A DNA stretch of 64,000 bases from Hoplostethus atlanticus. Lineage: Eukaryota > Chordata > Actinopteri > Trachichthyiformes > Trachichthyidae. The stretch spans positions 7,571,001-7,635,000 of the forward strand of contig JAXDDX010000010.1 of assembly GCA_034670405.1 (NCBI GenBank), given 5' to 3'. A program made the translations under genes and the position numbers. Below, one piece after another: positions 1 to 12,665 of this stretch. Under the pieces are notes generated by a model. The model made no database searches and was not told where the DNA came from. It saw only the letters and a program-made list of their open reading frames with translations. Every line of letters starts with the position of its first letter. Within the stretch, counting starts at the first letter, position 1.

Positions 1-3000
1 CATATCCCTCAGCCCTAAATGTCTTCTTCTCAGTGTCTGGTGGGGGTGGAGATGGTGAAGAGGTTCAGTCTCTCTGGGCAGCACTGACTCACTGTCTCGT
101 TTCGATTTGTTTCCTGCCAGTGACCATACCTGACACCGGAAATTAATTTGGGCAAATTGGGTGTATCTAGGGGGTCTCAATTAGATGTGACACTCTTCTC
201 TGTTGTAGCCCCACTGATTTACACTGATAAGACGGGAGGCTTTTTAAATACGAATCTTGTCTAATGCAGCTTTAATTGAATGCATGCAGATTTCTGATTT
301 AAAAGACCATTGCAGATTATCATAGAAGTCAGTTGACACTTGTGAGGTTGCTTGCAAAGCCATTTGTCTATACCTGGTCCCATTCTTTTTCAGAGCAACT
401 GTGAATTGTTTGAGTGTTACTTAACCATATTAAAAGAAGATGCATCAGTAAAGATAATGAAAATTAGTGCTATGATTTTTTTTTTTTTTTTTTAGATTTC
501 TCCATCCAACCCCAGGCAACATGCACAATACCTAATACCTGTAATCTACCTTTGACATCTAGGCATGAATAATATACCCTGACACAGTCTGAATAGTCAG
601 TGCTATAATCAGTGGCTTTGTCTGCCAGTCTGGCAGATAACTTTGCCATGCCTCAGTCTCCTCTGGCTAGCCTCGCCATGCCTTAACATAAGGACAATGA
701 AGAGGAGGCGATAAATCTTTATTGAAGCAATTATAGAGCAAATGTTATTTACACCACCTAATTGGGCCCGGGTATCTCTCTCATAGAAATGAAGGCTCGA
801 GGGGAGTTAAAATGGACACCAATTAATTTTTGCTGACAGAATCAGCAAAACAGCAAATGGCAACAAAGGGAGTTTCCCCAGGAGGTAGTGACTTTAGAGG
901 GAGGTTAGAATAACTCGACTAATGTAGCCACAACATCACACCATTTCCATATAAATAACTTCCAAAGAAATAAGAAACTCATTTGCGCAGCTGAAAAGAA
1001 ATCAATTACGGCAACAAACAGGCTAGCTCCATTCCCCTAGACCTGAAAAAGTGCGAATGACATGGTTATACATTCTAATGCTTTGCTGGGGTTCTGGTAG
1101 AATATGTATAATGTGCGCTGACGGACAGGGAGGGGTACGTCAGCTAGTAAATGTCAAGTACACATACAGGACCACACGCAGCTTATTAAAAAGCTGTCAC
1201 TAGGGGAGAAGAAGCTAACAGGATGTACCAGACTTGATGAGGATTTATTACCCACTGCCATCTTTACTAAATGGCATTCTTAGAGTCTAGGAGTCTTAAA
1301 ATAAATCACCTCACTGATGTGTGTGTGTCCGTGTGTGTGTGCACTTGCCTGCGTGCATACATGGGTGAGTGTGTGCATTATGGCATCACTTCTGAGTTGT
1401 TGTTTTGTTTAGCTTAGTTGATAGTTTTGGACAACCTACGGCATCACGGAGGGCAAAAAGTGTAGACTCAGTGTTGCCTTTCTTTATGGTGCCAATGCTA
1501 TTGTCGCATACTCTACTTTGTGGTGGAGGAACGTGATCTTCACATTATTCGTGTTCACAACATGTAATCTGCGTTTCAGAGTTCACACTCATTTCAGATT
1601 TTGTGAGACTGTATAAACTTGGTCTCAATCTGTATTTGGATTATATGAGCCTTGGAAAAAATTGACCTTCCACACTATTTGGAATGGATGCTGAGTCAGT
1701 CAGTCACAGTTGAAAAATCAGTTGGTTTGTACTTCGTACTCTGTCGCACTGATACAGCTAGATTGAAGACATTCACACCAATACAAATACATTTTCTATT
1801 GTAAGTGTTAAAATTACAACTTCTTCATCTGTTTTTATTGGATGATGGTGCAGATTTTGCACATTCAATAACTTTAAATTGAAGTAGTCTCCACGTCAGC
1901 CATATAAAGGATAAAGTGATGGAATTCAATCTGCTGAACAAACTGGGAGCAGTCTTCATTTGGAGTAGAAATGAGTGGGGTACCACTGGGAAAAAGCAAT
2001 ATTGTCTGCTCTTCCCTCACTGGACAAGGTCAATTAGAGAAGGACATGGATTGCAATCAAAGCTGACACCAAAGATTGACTATGGTGATTACAGCCATGC
2101 AGATGGGGGGCTTTAAAGGTTATTAATAATGATTTATGGAATTAATTAAAGAAGTAATATAGGATTTCGTGCTTTAAATACATTATATAAGTCCAGCTGA
2201 GGGAACATTTACCACTTGTGGCAACTCCTGGGATAAATGCAATATGTACTGTAAATGGATGGATCGTGTTGTGGTGGAGTTATGATTATGAGTGAAGATA
2301 AATTGAATGGATGCATCATAAATATAAGAAATGGGATTTCATGAATTAATTTTGAGCAAATTTGTCACTGCATTATTCATGTATTAAATATGACATATGT
2401 AATGTCATAATAAATAAATATCATTATTTATCATTATCATTGATCTATTGTAGACAGCAAAATATCTTTCAGTGGTTTTTATAATTGATTTTATCCTCTT
2501 GTTACCCTGTCTACATTACATACAAAAGAATGGAAGAGACCAGCTAAATTCACAGTTTTAGGAAAAAAAAGTGTTTTGAGCTTGTTCGTAGCACTGCAGT
2601 CTGCTATGTGGCAGGAACGAGGTTGGGTCACTCAACAGAGGGTAGCAATTCAAGGTAAAGACTTGAGAGACTTTGAGAGGAAGCCACAGTCTATCCTGAT
2701 GATATAGTCTTGCTAGCATGACAGCTGTTACATTGGCATTAACAATAACATATGGAGATATTTTCAAGTCTTAATCTGCAAGATCCATGTTTTATTTTGG
2801 TGACATTTTCAGTGCTAAGCGGTCATTGCTGGTGTCAATCAAACAGTGTGTCCTGTAATGTTACGGCTTTCTCCTCAGATTTTCTGTTGATGAAGTTTGA
2901 GTTTCTGTAGGTGGCGCTCTTTTCTTTGTCTGTTCAGCCATGGCGGCTATCACTGCTCATGCTAACTACCCAGTTTTTCCTGGGAAAGACCTAGCCAACA

Positions 3001-3530
3001 GTGGGTTTCGTTTAGAACAACAAATGTAAAAGGGTTCGTGAACTGGCTACAGGTTGCATTAAATCAATTCGGCAGTATATATATATATTATATTTATAAA
3101 AATGTTGCATATTATTACTTTAAAGTAAATTGTAGCCAAGTAAAGTAAAGTCCTTCTATTGTTTGCCCACTGGCCATTTCTGACTGCAAGACAGCTCTTC
3201 TAGCTTGTTAATCATTCCCCACGCAGAGTCAAAACTGACATGAGGGTTTGATGTATTACTGTGCATTGTTGCTCTAATTATTCTTTCCTTTAACAAGGCA
3301 GCAAGCAAAGCCAGTCTGCCTTCCCTCCCTCTCCTGCCACAGCCATTTATTTCTTCATTTTCCCTCAACTTATGAAAAATCTCAGTCATACTAGAGCATG
3401 GAGGAAAAGTGGCTATGGGAGGGGTGCCCTTTCACTAATCTAGGACAGTGAATGAGTATTACACTGAGCTATACCTTTCTGGTGGACTTGATTATAAAAA
3501 TAATACTCAGTAACATTCCTCAGTTGGTTT
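1..3530. other. intergenic DNA, no gene recognised
   Basis: AT-rich sequence with no open frame longer than about 80 codons and no recognisable protein. It contains a run of about 17 T at 478-494, a GT-rich stretch near 1318-1345, and a segment near 2990-3080 that resembles one near 57.4 kb. Nothing else is supported. Confidence 0.6.
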
Positions 3531-3537
3531 CTAAGCT

Positions 3538-3830
3538 TCATTTATCCAGGGAAGGCTGACTTAACACACTTTTTTTAGTGATGCCTCTGTATCACACTCA
3601 TACACACACCCACACCTGTGAGCTGCAAAGTACAGAGAAGTCTTCTACAGTTGGCCAGTGAGCAGCTCCCCCGGAGAGGTTGGGGGTTAAAGGGCTTTTG
3701 CTCAAGGGCACCTCAGTGGTAGTTGCTGAGGGAGGACAGTGTGTGACTCATTCATTTCCCATGCTAAGGTTTTTCCCTGACAGTCTGGGGATTTGAACCA
3801 GTTACCCCATGGTCACAAGCTCGGTTTTCC
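3538..3830. repeat. dispersed teleost repeat, family B copy 1
   Basis: The segment shares an ordered set of short blocks with 17755-17990: a TTATCCAGG block followed by GCTGAC, then GAGCAGCTCC, then TTGGGGGTTAA and AAGGGCACCTC. The order and spacing are similar in both copies, so this is one repeat family seen twice. The type (SINE or LINE tail) is not settled; a tRNA B-box-like stretch lies near 3792, which would suit a SINE. Confidence 0.55.
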
Positions 3831-3837
3831 CCGTGTT

Positions 3838-4140
3838 AAATTGTGTTGCGAAGCGGCATTCAGTTTGTATGCAACACACAGCTGGAACCAGCTTCCAGAA
3901 AATAAACGTTAAACGTTAAAAACAACTTTAGCCAGTTTAAAATCCACATTAAAAACTCATTTGTTTTCCTGTGCCTTCAATTAATTTCTCATGAGAAGCA
4001 CTGCACTTTTACTTCATTATCGCTTTAGCTAATAATCTTTTTCTTTTATATCTTTTAGCTTTCTGTTCTTATCTATGTAAAGCACTTTGAATTGCCATTG
4101 TGTGTGAACTGTGCTATATAAATAAAACTGACTTGATCTT
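3838..4140 (+). mobile_element. LINE 3' end (C-terminus and tail), decayed
   Basis: Near 3880-3985 one frame reads HSWNQLPENKR, then after a stop LASLKSTLKTHLFSC. This fits the C-terminal pattern WN-LP ... FK--LKTHLF of fish non-LTR retrotransposon polyproteins. It is followed by an AT-rich tail containing TGTAAAGCACTTTGAATTG and GTGCTATATAAATAAAACTG (4075-4132), a tail common on fish LINE copies. The copy is 5' truncated and carries stops. The family assignment comes from pattern recognition only. Confidence 0.6.
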
Positions 4141-4739
4141 AAGGATAACACATTTACCTCAGTATAGACTTCAGGAGTCTGATGTCAGACTGGTGACGGA
4201 AATAAATTCCCATTCAAACCTCTAATAGACATTTCTTTCCACACTCATCACAGCTAATAGAAGGAATTTTGTCTTACCATCAATTTCCAGATTTTAGGTT
4301 GAATCACAAAGTTATCTTTTGATGGAAATCAACTCTACTCTATTTAAACTCTACTTTACATACTTTACTTATTGTATTTTATCAATTGGCAATGTCTAAC
4401 CAACTACAAATAAGGTGTTATCGCATAGCATGCTTATATCAGTAGCACTGTGAGCGTGCACAACTACATTTTAACCTTGGCTTCACTTATTACTTTATTA
4501 CTTTACTTTGGCCTAATGTGTTTTTTTAAGGATGAAATGAGGAGTATGCAGAGCATTGAACTGTTGTGCAGCTACGTTGGAACCAGCTAGCTTGTTTGAT
4601 GCAGCTTTTGCAACGGCCAAGTTATTTGATTGGTCTTGACCTCGCCGCATTGCTCCATGGGATATGTAATTTTCTGGCCAGTGACACAAATAGGTACACA
4701 CGTTTGTACCCTTCATTTTTTGGAGAATATCATAGTTTT
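4141..4739. other. intergenic DNA, nothing recognised
   Basis: No gene-like frame or known repeat is visible between the LINE tail and the hairpin. Confidence 0.5.
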
Positions 4740-4781
4740 TGAAGTGTACTCTACGACATAATTATCGTAGAGTACACTTCA
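4740..4781. repeat. perfect inverted repeat, 17-bp arms
   Basis: GAAGTGTACTCTACGA at 4741-4756 is the exact reverse complement of 4765-4780. The flanking T4740/A4781 extends the arm to 17 bp, around an 8-nt centre. No gene is attached to it. It may be the centre of a fold-back element or a cruciform-forming site. Confidence 0.9.
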
Positions 4782-7069
4782 CCCCAATGGATAAACCTGA
4801 AACGATCCGCACCGGTACACTAAACAAAACTAGTAGAGTAGCCGTGGACAATGTAAATGCTTATGAGGAGTTTCCCTTGGGGATTTACTTCCGGCAGCAG
4901 CGAGTTGGAGCAATTGCATAAGCTCTCCTCCATATTTTGGTCGGTGGCTGGGTGCAAATGATCCTACATTACAGCATAAGCTAAACATAAGTTAAAAAAA
5001 AATCAATACAAATAAATAAATGCTGTATGACAAACAGAGTGCATACACTACAACAATGCTCAACAATTTCTGTGTGTAGCATTATCACATGAAGGTCAAC
5101 AGCAACAAAGGCATTCATGCACTGAACGTCTCAGAGGCAGCATTTAGATTTTGACAGTTTTACGGCCACCACTGCTTCTATGTGTGGGTGGGTGGCAGGG
5201 TGGGGGCTGGGGGGGTTAAGAGAGTAAGGGAAGGAGAGAGGGGGAGAGAGATACAGGTATAAATGAAAGAAGAAGAGGTCAGCCATTTAGAAACACATCC
5301 TACATGGTTCAGGAGACTAATTATACAAGAAGGCCAAGCTGAGTCGGCCACTTCAGAGAGTCTGCAGGCTACACAGGGACCAGGCGACATGGATACCCCA
5401 TTCAGAGGAGGGAAACAGCTTCTCATGCATGCCTTATTACCCCAAAGACCTACGTCAGTGGCAGATAAGTCACTTACTCCTTCTAGCCTTGCTCCTCTGC
5501 GGACACAGATCCTGTAATGATACATTTCACTTCTGGCGATTTTCGGTTTGATGGGCGGAAATATGGAAACAAAAAAGGAAAAAAGTGTGCAATATGGGAC
5601 ATCATCTCTGACCCCCATCAAAGAGTCCTCTCTTCACATCGTCTGTTAAGGCGACACAGTGCCAACCCCTCATTTTCCTCCAGTCCAACTCTAATGGGAT
5701 TTGGGTTTTATATTAAGTCCAGCTTCCCCTTCCCACCTCCCCTTGTCCTGACACTGTGCTGTGAGTGATTTGAATTTCTGAAAAAAAAGAAGGCTAAATC
5801 CACTGAGCAGGCTTCAAATAGGATTGTGTGTGCCTTTCACTGTTAAACAGAGCCTTCCAGTTAAGCCTGTCCTGTAAAATGACAGAAAGGTTGAGGGGTG
5901 TGGCAATTTAGGGCATCACTTACACACTTGCTCCCTCACAACAGAAAGCTCTATGAGATCATTTTGTACAACACAGGAGGGTAGATTTTCTGTTTCATAC
6001 TTGTTGGCCAGTCTTCGCCCAAAAGATGAAGATCACTGAGGGTATTCTACGGATTGTAACAGTCAGTGCACTGTATTTTTGCACATCACTTTCATTATCT
6101 GCAATAATGAAGGAGGATGGTCTTCCATAAAATAAATGATTCAAGGTCAGGTGCAGACTAATACCACTTTCATGGAGCGTGAAACTGCTTCCAACTTTAC
6201 AGTCCATCATACGAACTGGGGCAGCTTTATTCTATCTACATGATATCTCCATGGGAAATTATGTTCCAAGTATAAAGTTTAGCACATCAATACAGGCGAC
6301 CAATATGCTTTGTGTCTCAGAAATTATGTTCATTCCGTATAAAGCCCCTCCCTGTCCAATTTCCAATTGTCCATATCCAAGACATGCTGAAATAAAACTC
6401 TTGCTCAGCTCTATTACAATTATCTCAACTAAAGACGAAAAATGACATTGAGCTCTGACCAAGACAAAATGTCCGTCCCGAAGTTATTGGCATGCATTCG
6501 GCAGTGTGTGGTTTTTGTCATACATTTAATCTTGATCCAGCTGACATGTTCAGTGTCATAGCTAATTACAGGAGTAATACATAGGTCCATTAGTAACTGC
6601 CTTGACAGCCCCAGACTGATTTCCTCCATAACTACTGTGGACAACTCCTGCGGTCTGACAGTATGCACAGAGCCAGGCCAGCAGCCAAGAATATGATCCT
6701 GTTTTCCTAAGGATCTAATGAATTACTACCAAACTATTGATTAGGTAGTAACATCTAATACTATGTTAATACTATGTATAGGTACTATACCCATTCCCAT
6801 ATGTAACATAAGAATCAGAGTGTCTAAAATAAACCATTCAGATACTACTGCATGTGAACATATTTAAGGCAAGTTAAAATGGATCAATACGCAAAACTAC
6901 TTGATAAGGGTTGAGAACAAAGAGTATCGAAGAGTATTTAATACTAAAGCAAGTCTATCACATGACACACTAATCTGCTTCAGCAATCAATTCAGCTTGA
7001 AGTCAGCTTGAATGACACCACACTCAACAACTGGCTATTAAGTGGCTTGTAAGTCAGCCTGGTATCACT
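4782..7069. other. intergenic DNA, no gene recognised
   Basis: Frames of 60-147 codons occur on both strands around 5178-5768 and 5995-6668. They overlap each other, have no recognisable domain, and include purine- or pyrimidine-rich stretches, so I do not call them genes. Confidence 0.5.
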
Positions 7070-7288
7070 GTATGCGGTGTTGTAGGCCTGAGCTAAATAG
7101 TGTAATAGTCACTGTGATTTTACTCATTGATGAGTTATGGCACAGCAGCTGTATCACCCAACTAATTGTTACCCACCTGACAAATTGCACTTGATTCTAG
7201 ATGTCTTTGTACTAGTGTATGCAGTGTTGTGTGACTGAATTAAATCATTTAATAGTCAGTGTGATTTTACTCTTATGAATTATGGCAT
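7070..7288. repeat. diverged tandem duplication, ~147-bp period
   Basis: The block beginning GTATGCGGTGTTGT at 7070 returns as GTATGCAGTGTTGT at 7217. Both are followed by similar AATAGTCA-TGTGATTTTACTC and TTATGGCA blocks, giving two imperfect units about 147 bp apart. Confidence 0.7.
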
Positions 7289-8132
7289 TGCAGGTATTTT
7301 ATCAAACCAAGGTGCAGATAACTACAGACAAAACATAATACAACAAAGGACCATACCTTATCAAATACCTGTTATTTCTGTACTTTATTTTAGTCTAAGC
7401 TAAAATATATATATATGCACAGTAAAGTAGTCTGAAGGCCAGTTATGGTGTGATTATGCCAAATTTAGATCCACCACTCCCTCAAGCTAGATTAACAGTA
7501 TGGCAAATTGGCAACTGGGTGAAATGTCAACCTGATTTTTCTTAAGCACACTGTAAAGCATAAATTGTCTAATCCATGTAATGTCAATGTGAAATAAGTG
7601 TTCACACTTAAAACACGTAAAAACACGTATGTCAGTCTATATATATTGTGGTAACAAGCCTACAAAGAACAGTGATGCTAAGGAGTTGTCAGGAAACTAG
7701 TCCACATAGGAACACACATGCTATTACTGTCACCAGCACCCTACCATCAAGAATATGTACTTGATTACAATGAATACTATGCATTATTAGAACAATTACC
7801 ACTGCAAAGTATACATATCAAATATATACTGACCACTAGACTGACGACCGTAAATGACCCCTACAAAACTATAATTCACCACCTTTAACTTTAACATCCT
7901 TAAATACAGAACAGTAACTGCCATGTATGGCACTGACAATCTAATTATATAATAATAGAATAATAGAATAGAATAATAGAATAATAGAAAGGCCATCTCT
8001 ACCTGTCCCTCCAGTATTCAGCATGACCGACAAAACAGGCACAGATAGAGCATTCTAATGAAATGGATACTGGGGATTAAAAAACAGATACATAAGTATA
8101 TAAGTATACAATATCTGAACACTACATATATT

Positions 8133-8948
8133 CTACTGCCTTTTTGAGCACAAGAAGTTCCTTCTCTCCTCACAGTTCTTGATTTTCCAAAGCCTCCGTG
8201 TCTTCGGTGTCGTTCCACAGTTTTTCCCGTGGGCAGGGCAGGCAGGCAGGGTGTTGAACACCATTGGTTTCCCGTTCACCCATAGCCACTTGCCCGCCAG
8301 GAAACGAAGGCCTGTCCACACCTCATCGGTCTGCGCCTCTTGTATCATCATCTTGGCGTTGTATCTGTCTTCATTGTATATGCTTGGGAGGTCGTACATG
8401 TGATTGAAGTTGGAGTTGTCTGAATGTGGGTTGAGGTTGGTGTCAAGAGTCCTGCAGTGTTCCAGAGCCTCCTCCCATGTCTTGTTCTCTTTCACTAAGA
8501 TCAGGTCGTCTTCATAACAAACAAATGCATATCGCTTATCACACGGCTTATCATACCAGAATCTGCTTGACATTACAGCACAATTCTCATTTCCTTGATA
8601 GTTGTCAGGTTGTTGGTAATTTCGGTTCCAGATGGTAAAGATGGTTTTCTCCCCTCCAGACCAGTTCCAGACATCAGGGTCATCTTCGTCTCTATGAAGA
8701 CCAATCCAACAGAGTGCGGCTATCTTACAGTTATTAGCGAATATTTCTGTGTCCGTCTTCCTTCTCAAAGTGGCCAGGTCAGTATGATGCTCCCTGCAGA
8801 AGTGCTGGGCCTCCCTCCAGGTCAGTGGTCCTTGCACATGAAAGAACACCCTCTGCAGGTAAACGGCCTCCACATACAGAGTAGGGACGTTGATGATGAA
8901 GATGAGGATGAGGAAGCAGAGCCCGGTGAATCTGGTCCACATCAACAT
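8133..8948 (-). CDS. secreted protein with two C-type lectin domains
   Basis: This is an uninterrupted 271-residue frame. Residues 1-28 look like a signal peptide (hydrophobic core at about 9-24). Residues 30-144 form a C-type lectin domain with C51, C74, C80, a CWIGL motif at 80-84, QPD at 113-115, C123, WYD at 131-133, C136 and C144. Residues 145-271 form a second, more diverged domain (VWTGLR, WLWVNG, late cysteines) without an EPN/QPD motif. In this family QPD usually indicates galactose-type and EPN mannose-type binding, so domain 1 may bind galactose-like sugars through calcium; that is inference, and domain 2 is probably not a sugar binder. No transmembrane segment follows. The whole protein sits in one exon, unlike mannose-receptor relatives. 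The ATG is the first in frame and precedes the signal peptide directly. Confidence 0.85.
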   Translation of the reverse strand: MLMWTRFTGLCFLILIFIINVPTLYVEAVYLQRVFFHVQGPLTWREAQHFCREHHTDLATLRRKTDTEIFANNCKIAALCWIGLHRDEDDPDVWNWSGGEKTIFTIWNRNYQQPDNYQGNENCAVMSSRFWYDKPCDKRYAFVCYEDDLILVKENKTWEEALEHCRTLDTNLNPHSDNSNFNHMYDLPSIYNEDRYNAKMMIQEAQTDEVWTGLRFLAGKWLWVNGKPMVFNTLPACPAHGKNCGTTPKTRRLWKIKNCEERRNFLCSKRQ

Positions 8949-9519
8949 GATGCCCCAGACTTAATTGATGTCAAGTGATTTGACTTGGCTATACCACTGC
9001 TCTAAAGTTCAGTGTCCACGTCTCACTTGATCCATTTACTATGTTCTCTGTTTCGCTTACCTGGTTACCAGTCTCACCAGTTTACCAATGAATGCAGCAT
9101 TAAATTCACTTGCACAGGCCTATCATCACTCCTCTGACTGTCCCTACCTCAAGCCCACCAATTAGATCTCATCCTCATCATCCAGGGATGACATCATCCT
9201 AAATTTCTGCCCCCCCTCACACACACACACACACCTTTGTATTGTTCCATCATTTAAGGAAATCAGTCTCGCAAATATCTCGAGTCATGTAAATTCCATC
9301 ATTACCATCCTCATGGTCAAGGTCGAACAGGGCGGTGAAAAAATGCAGCATGGCCTCAGCAGACTTTCAAGTCAGACCAGATCATGCTCCCATGTTTGCA
9401 CCTGCATTCTCAAAATCTGTTTGCTTGTGCCCTTTATGGGTGGCAGCAGGTCCATTTGTCAAAAGAAATTAGTTAGAGTCAAGCGTATTTCATTATACCA
9501 ATATGCATTGTGATATTCG

Positions 9520-10272
9520 AGGGGTGGACAAAATAACCGAAACACCACATGAAAAATTAGTTACTATGAAGAAACTAAATCACATTTACAATTGACAGCT
9601 ACACAGGCAAGTCATATTAGGTTGAATTGGTATCCAACATTCATCATTAGCAGTATATGTCAGCTTTAAAAGACCATCATCATTTTTATAGGTGAGTTTT
9701 CAAAGCAACATGAGGCACCTAACATAGTTCCAAAGAGGCCAAATAGTCAGTGCCTGATTGCTGGTGCTTCAGTCACAAAAAGTGCTAAATTATTTCATGT
9801 AGTAAGGGGAACAGTATTGCATCATTACATTACATTACATTACAGGCATTTAGCAGACGCTTTTATCCAAAGCGACTTACAATAAGTATCAGTGAGTTGA
9901 ACATCATCGACAGGAACACCACAAAATGCCATCAACCCACAGTGCCTGTTGCCAACACTTCACCATGGTGGTGGATCTGTATTGGTATTGGTTATCTGCT
10001 GGCACTGGGTCTGATGGTTGTATAACAGCCAAGGAATAAGAGGCCATTCTACTGGACCAAGAGGAACCCTAGGGTGCAAACACTGTTCCCATATTCCAAG
10101 ATGATGATGCCCCCATACACACAACAAAGTCAAAAGTGGTTTCGTGAACACCAGTCTGAAGAAAGGAAGAAAGGTCCAATAACTAATTACACAGTTCAGG
10201 ATTTGGATGACGCATCGCAATAAGGACTGAAGCTGTTCTGGCAAACGGGCTCTACTCCTTATTAGGTACTTC
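9520..10272 (+). pseudogene. decayed Tc1/mariner transposase copy
   Basis: The left end contains GGGGTGGACAAAATAA (about 9520), which resembles terminal sequence of fish Tc1-like elements. Inside, fragments in different frames match Tc1 transposase landmarks: a KRPNSQC-like start of the helix-turn-helix part near 9735, THHGGGSV-like sequence near 9955-9980, and FQDDDAPIHTTKSVKSWF near 10100-10145, which carries the second catalytic Asp region. Stops and frameshifts break the gene, and a SINE fragment lies inside it. No matching right terminal repeat is evident, so the right edge is approximate. Confidence 0.7.
9826..9901 (-). mobile_element. SINE/L2-type 3' tail inserted in the Tc1 copy
   Basis: Read on the minus strand the segment is TTGTAAGTCGCTTTGGATAA, then AAGCGTCTGCTAAATG, ending in repeated TGTAATG units. 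This is the 3' tail shared by V-SINEs and several fish LINEs. It is flanked by direct repeats CATCAT at 9820-9825 and 9902-9907, so it looks like a short, 5'-truncated insertion into the older Tc1 copy. Confidence 0.75.
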
Positions 10273-11980
10273 ATATATTACAGTTTTCCTGAAACTAGAC
10301 CCCATTTGGAACTAGAAACACAACACACACAAAATGCAAAATTCCACAAATCATTCATTACATTTAAAACCATGTTATGTCTCCTGAAGAAAAATGCTTT
10401 CAAATGATACACACACACCATCAAATGAATGAATCTTTCTAAGAACCAATTGCACACTGAAATGCTCAAAACACTACTATGAATACCTTTACTGATCAGT
10501 AGCCTACACCTTCTTTATGTTCTATGTTACACTTACTGTACCTTATGTATGTTCAGTAGCCTGTTGTAAAAGATCATCATATTACTAGCCTACTCAAATA
10601 TACAACAAACAGAAATACAGTAACAAAATACTGTATACATTTCAGCAAACACAGTTGGGTTTGGCTGTAGGACACTGGACACACCAGTGTTGACAAGCTC
10701 ACCCTTTCAGTACTGTGAAACATGTTATGGACTGCAAGGATTCCACTTTGAATTTCCCTCAGTCTAGTGGTTGCCAATACCATGTTCACGAGTCTCCTGC
10801 TCAGATGTGAAAGGGTAACTGAGAAAATACTATACAGTAAATATACATTTCTACTAACAAAATACCCAGCCTCCTAATTTCACACATGCATGGAACATAC
10901 CAGATCTCAACCGATGTCTGCCTCTTCCTTCTCCTCTTACCCTCACCATCCTCTCTAACTCTCTCTGCAATATTGCCATCCATTCACCTCCAAAACAGAA
11001 GAGCTCACCTTTGGACCTTTGCTCTGATTTGTAATTGAACAATTTAGCAACTAGTGTTTGTACCTGTGAGTAGTCAGTGTGGCCAATTGGTGATTTCAGT
11101 CTAGCATTTTGAATGCCAGTGCCAAATATACTCACTGTATATTTGACTCACATTTTAATTTGACTGAGACTCATGTGTTGAGCTTACTAAAAAAATATCG
11201 CCCTGGATGAAAGCTTTCAAGTTTGGCAAACATTCTTGATTTTCCAATCACCACTCTGCCTTCCAAGCCTTACAAATGGCGCTTGTGGATCTCAAATTAG
11301 TTATAAATGCCGTTAAAACAAAGCAGTTTTCCAGGAAGCAAGACTCACCTTGCTCCAGCACCTTAAATGGACCACTGAAATTAAAAATACCTTGGCATTT
11401 GGATTGTTGTTCAAAACTCATGTTGAAGAGCTAAAAAAAAAGTTAACAAAAATGAAAAACAGAAAATTAAATTACATTTTGTCTATAGGAATAGCGCATG
11501 TCAACTGGAAGCAAATTGTTCATCTACTTTTTTGTCTGTTTTGGATCATGGTGACATTATCTATATGCATGCAGCTCCCTCTACCTTGAAGCCTTTGCGG
11601 TTCATTACGCATGTCCGCACACACCATTGTGGCCTTGGCCATCCCTCTCATTCAGAAGAGATTGTCAGTGCCTACTATTTATTTACAAAGCTCTCCTAAA
11701 CAAGTTGTCGTTTTACCTTACATCTTTATTACCCTTCAAACTGTGCAAGTGCCTGACTCAATCACAAACATGGCTAGTCCTAGAGGCCAGGTTAGATGGG
11801 AGTTAGGAAAGTCAGCTTTTAATTTCAATCCCTGAGTATATTTGTTATTTAACCTTTATTTCATCTCTGAGTCACATTGAGGCAGAGCCTCATTTTCAAT
11901 AGAGCTGACTTACACTGCAAGGGGTCAGATTCACAAAAAGAGATCACAAATAAAGAGAAGAAATCTAGAAAAAACATCAA
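10273..11980. other. intergenic DNA, nothing recognised
   Basis: Short unrelated frames only, on both strands. No domain, splice-site pattern or repeat I can name. Confidence 0.5.
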
Positions 11981-11984
11981 AAAC

Positions 11985-12665
11985 ATCAAAAACAATTACA
12001 TTCAATCATTTTAAAAAGATTCACTTTAATCAGTGCATCTAGTTTCAGTGAGCGCTGGAGATCATTCCAGGTTTTTGGACACAGGATCACATGAGGTACC
12101 TGCAGCAGCAACAAGTCCTGAGAGCGGCTACAATAAGCTCCAACTCTCCAGTCAATTAATGACACCAAATAAGGGGGAAATTTCTGGATAAGGGCTTTGT
12201 AAATGAACAAGTACTAGTGCTAGTACAAGTACTAGTCTTCTAACAGAGAGAGATGGCCAGACAACTTTTCCATACAAGATACAATGAGGAGTACTGTAGT
12301 TATCACCTGTTATAAATCTGAGCGCCCAGTGGTAGACAGCATCAAGGGGTTTTAGAGTGGAGGTAGCCCCATGCCTATTATATGGAGATTATGTTTCCAT
12401 AATCCAGAACTGAGAGAAAGGTTGACTCTATTACCCTCTTCTTTCAAGGCATGGGAAAGTAGGTCTTATTTCTGAACATGTAGCTAAGTTTTATCCGCAA
12501 CCTTTTGACAAGGTTATCTATAAGTAGTTTGAAGGACAATTTGTCATCGATCCAAATGCCCCAATATTTGTAATGAGGGACTCTCTCAATAGGAGTACAT
12601 CTAATGTGCAATGTGGTGACTGCAATGTTTTTAGCTCTGAAGAACAGAATATACTTTCAGCATTT
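11985..12665 (-). pseudogene. LINE reverse-transcriptase C-terminal remnant
   Basis: On the minus strand, about 12660 to 12460 reads IRCTPIERVPHYKYWGIWID, then DKLSFKLLIDNLVKRLRIKL, then SYMFRNKTYF. This is the YLGVWID-DKLSF pattern that follows the reverse-transcriptase palm in fish non-LTR elements. The frame is broken by stops and shifts towards 12420 (VLDYGNII-like). No intact ORF remains. The clade is not assigned. Confidence 0.7.

Noticed and set aside
5178-5768. 147-, 84- and 83-codon frames on both strands
   Set aside because: They overlap one another, have biased composition and no domain; none is supported as a gene.
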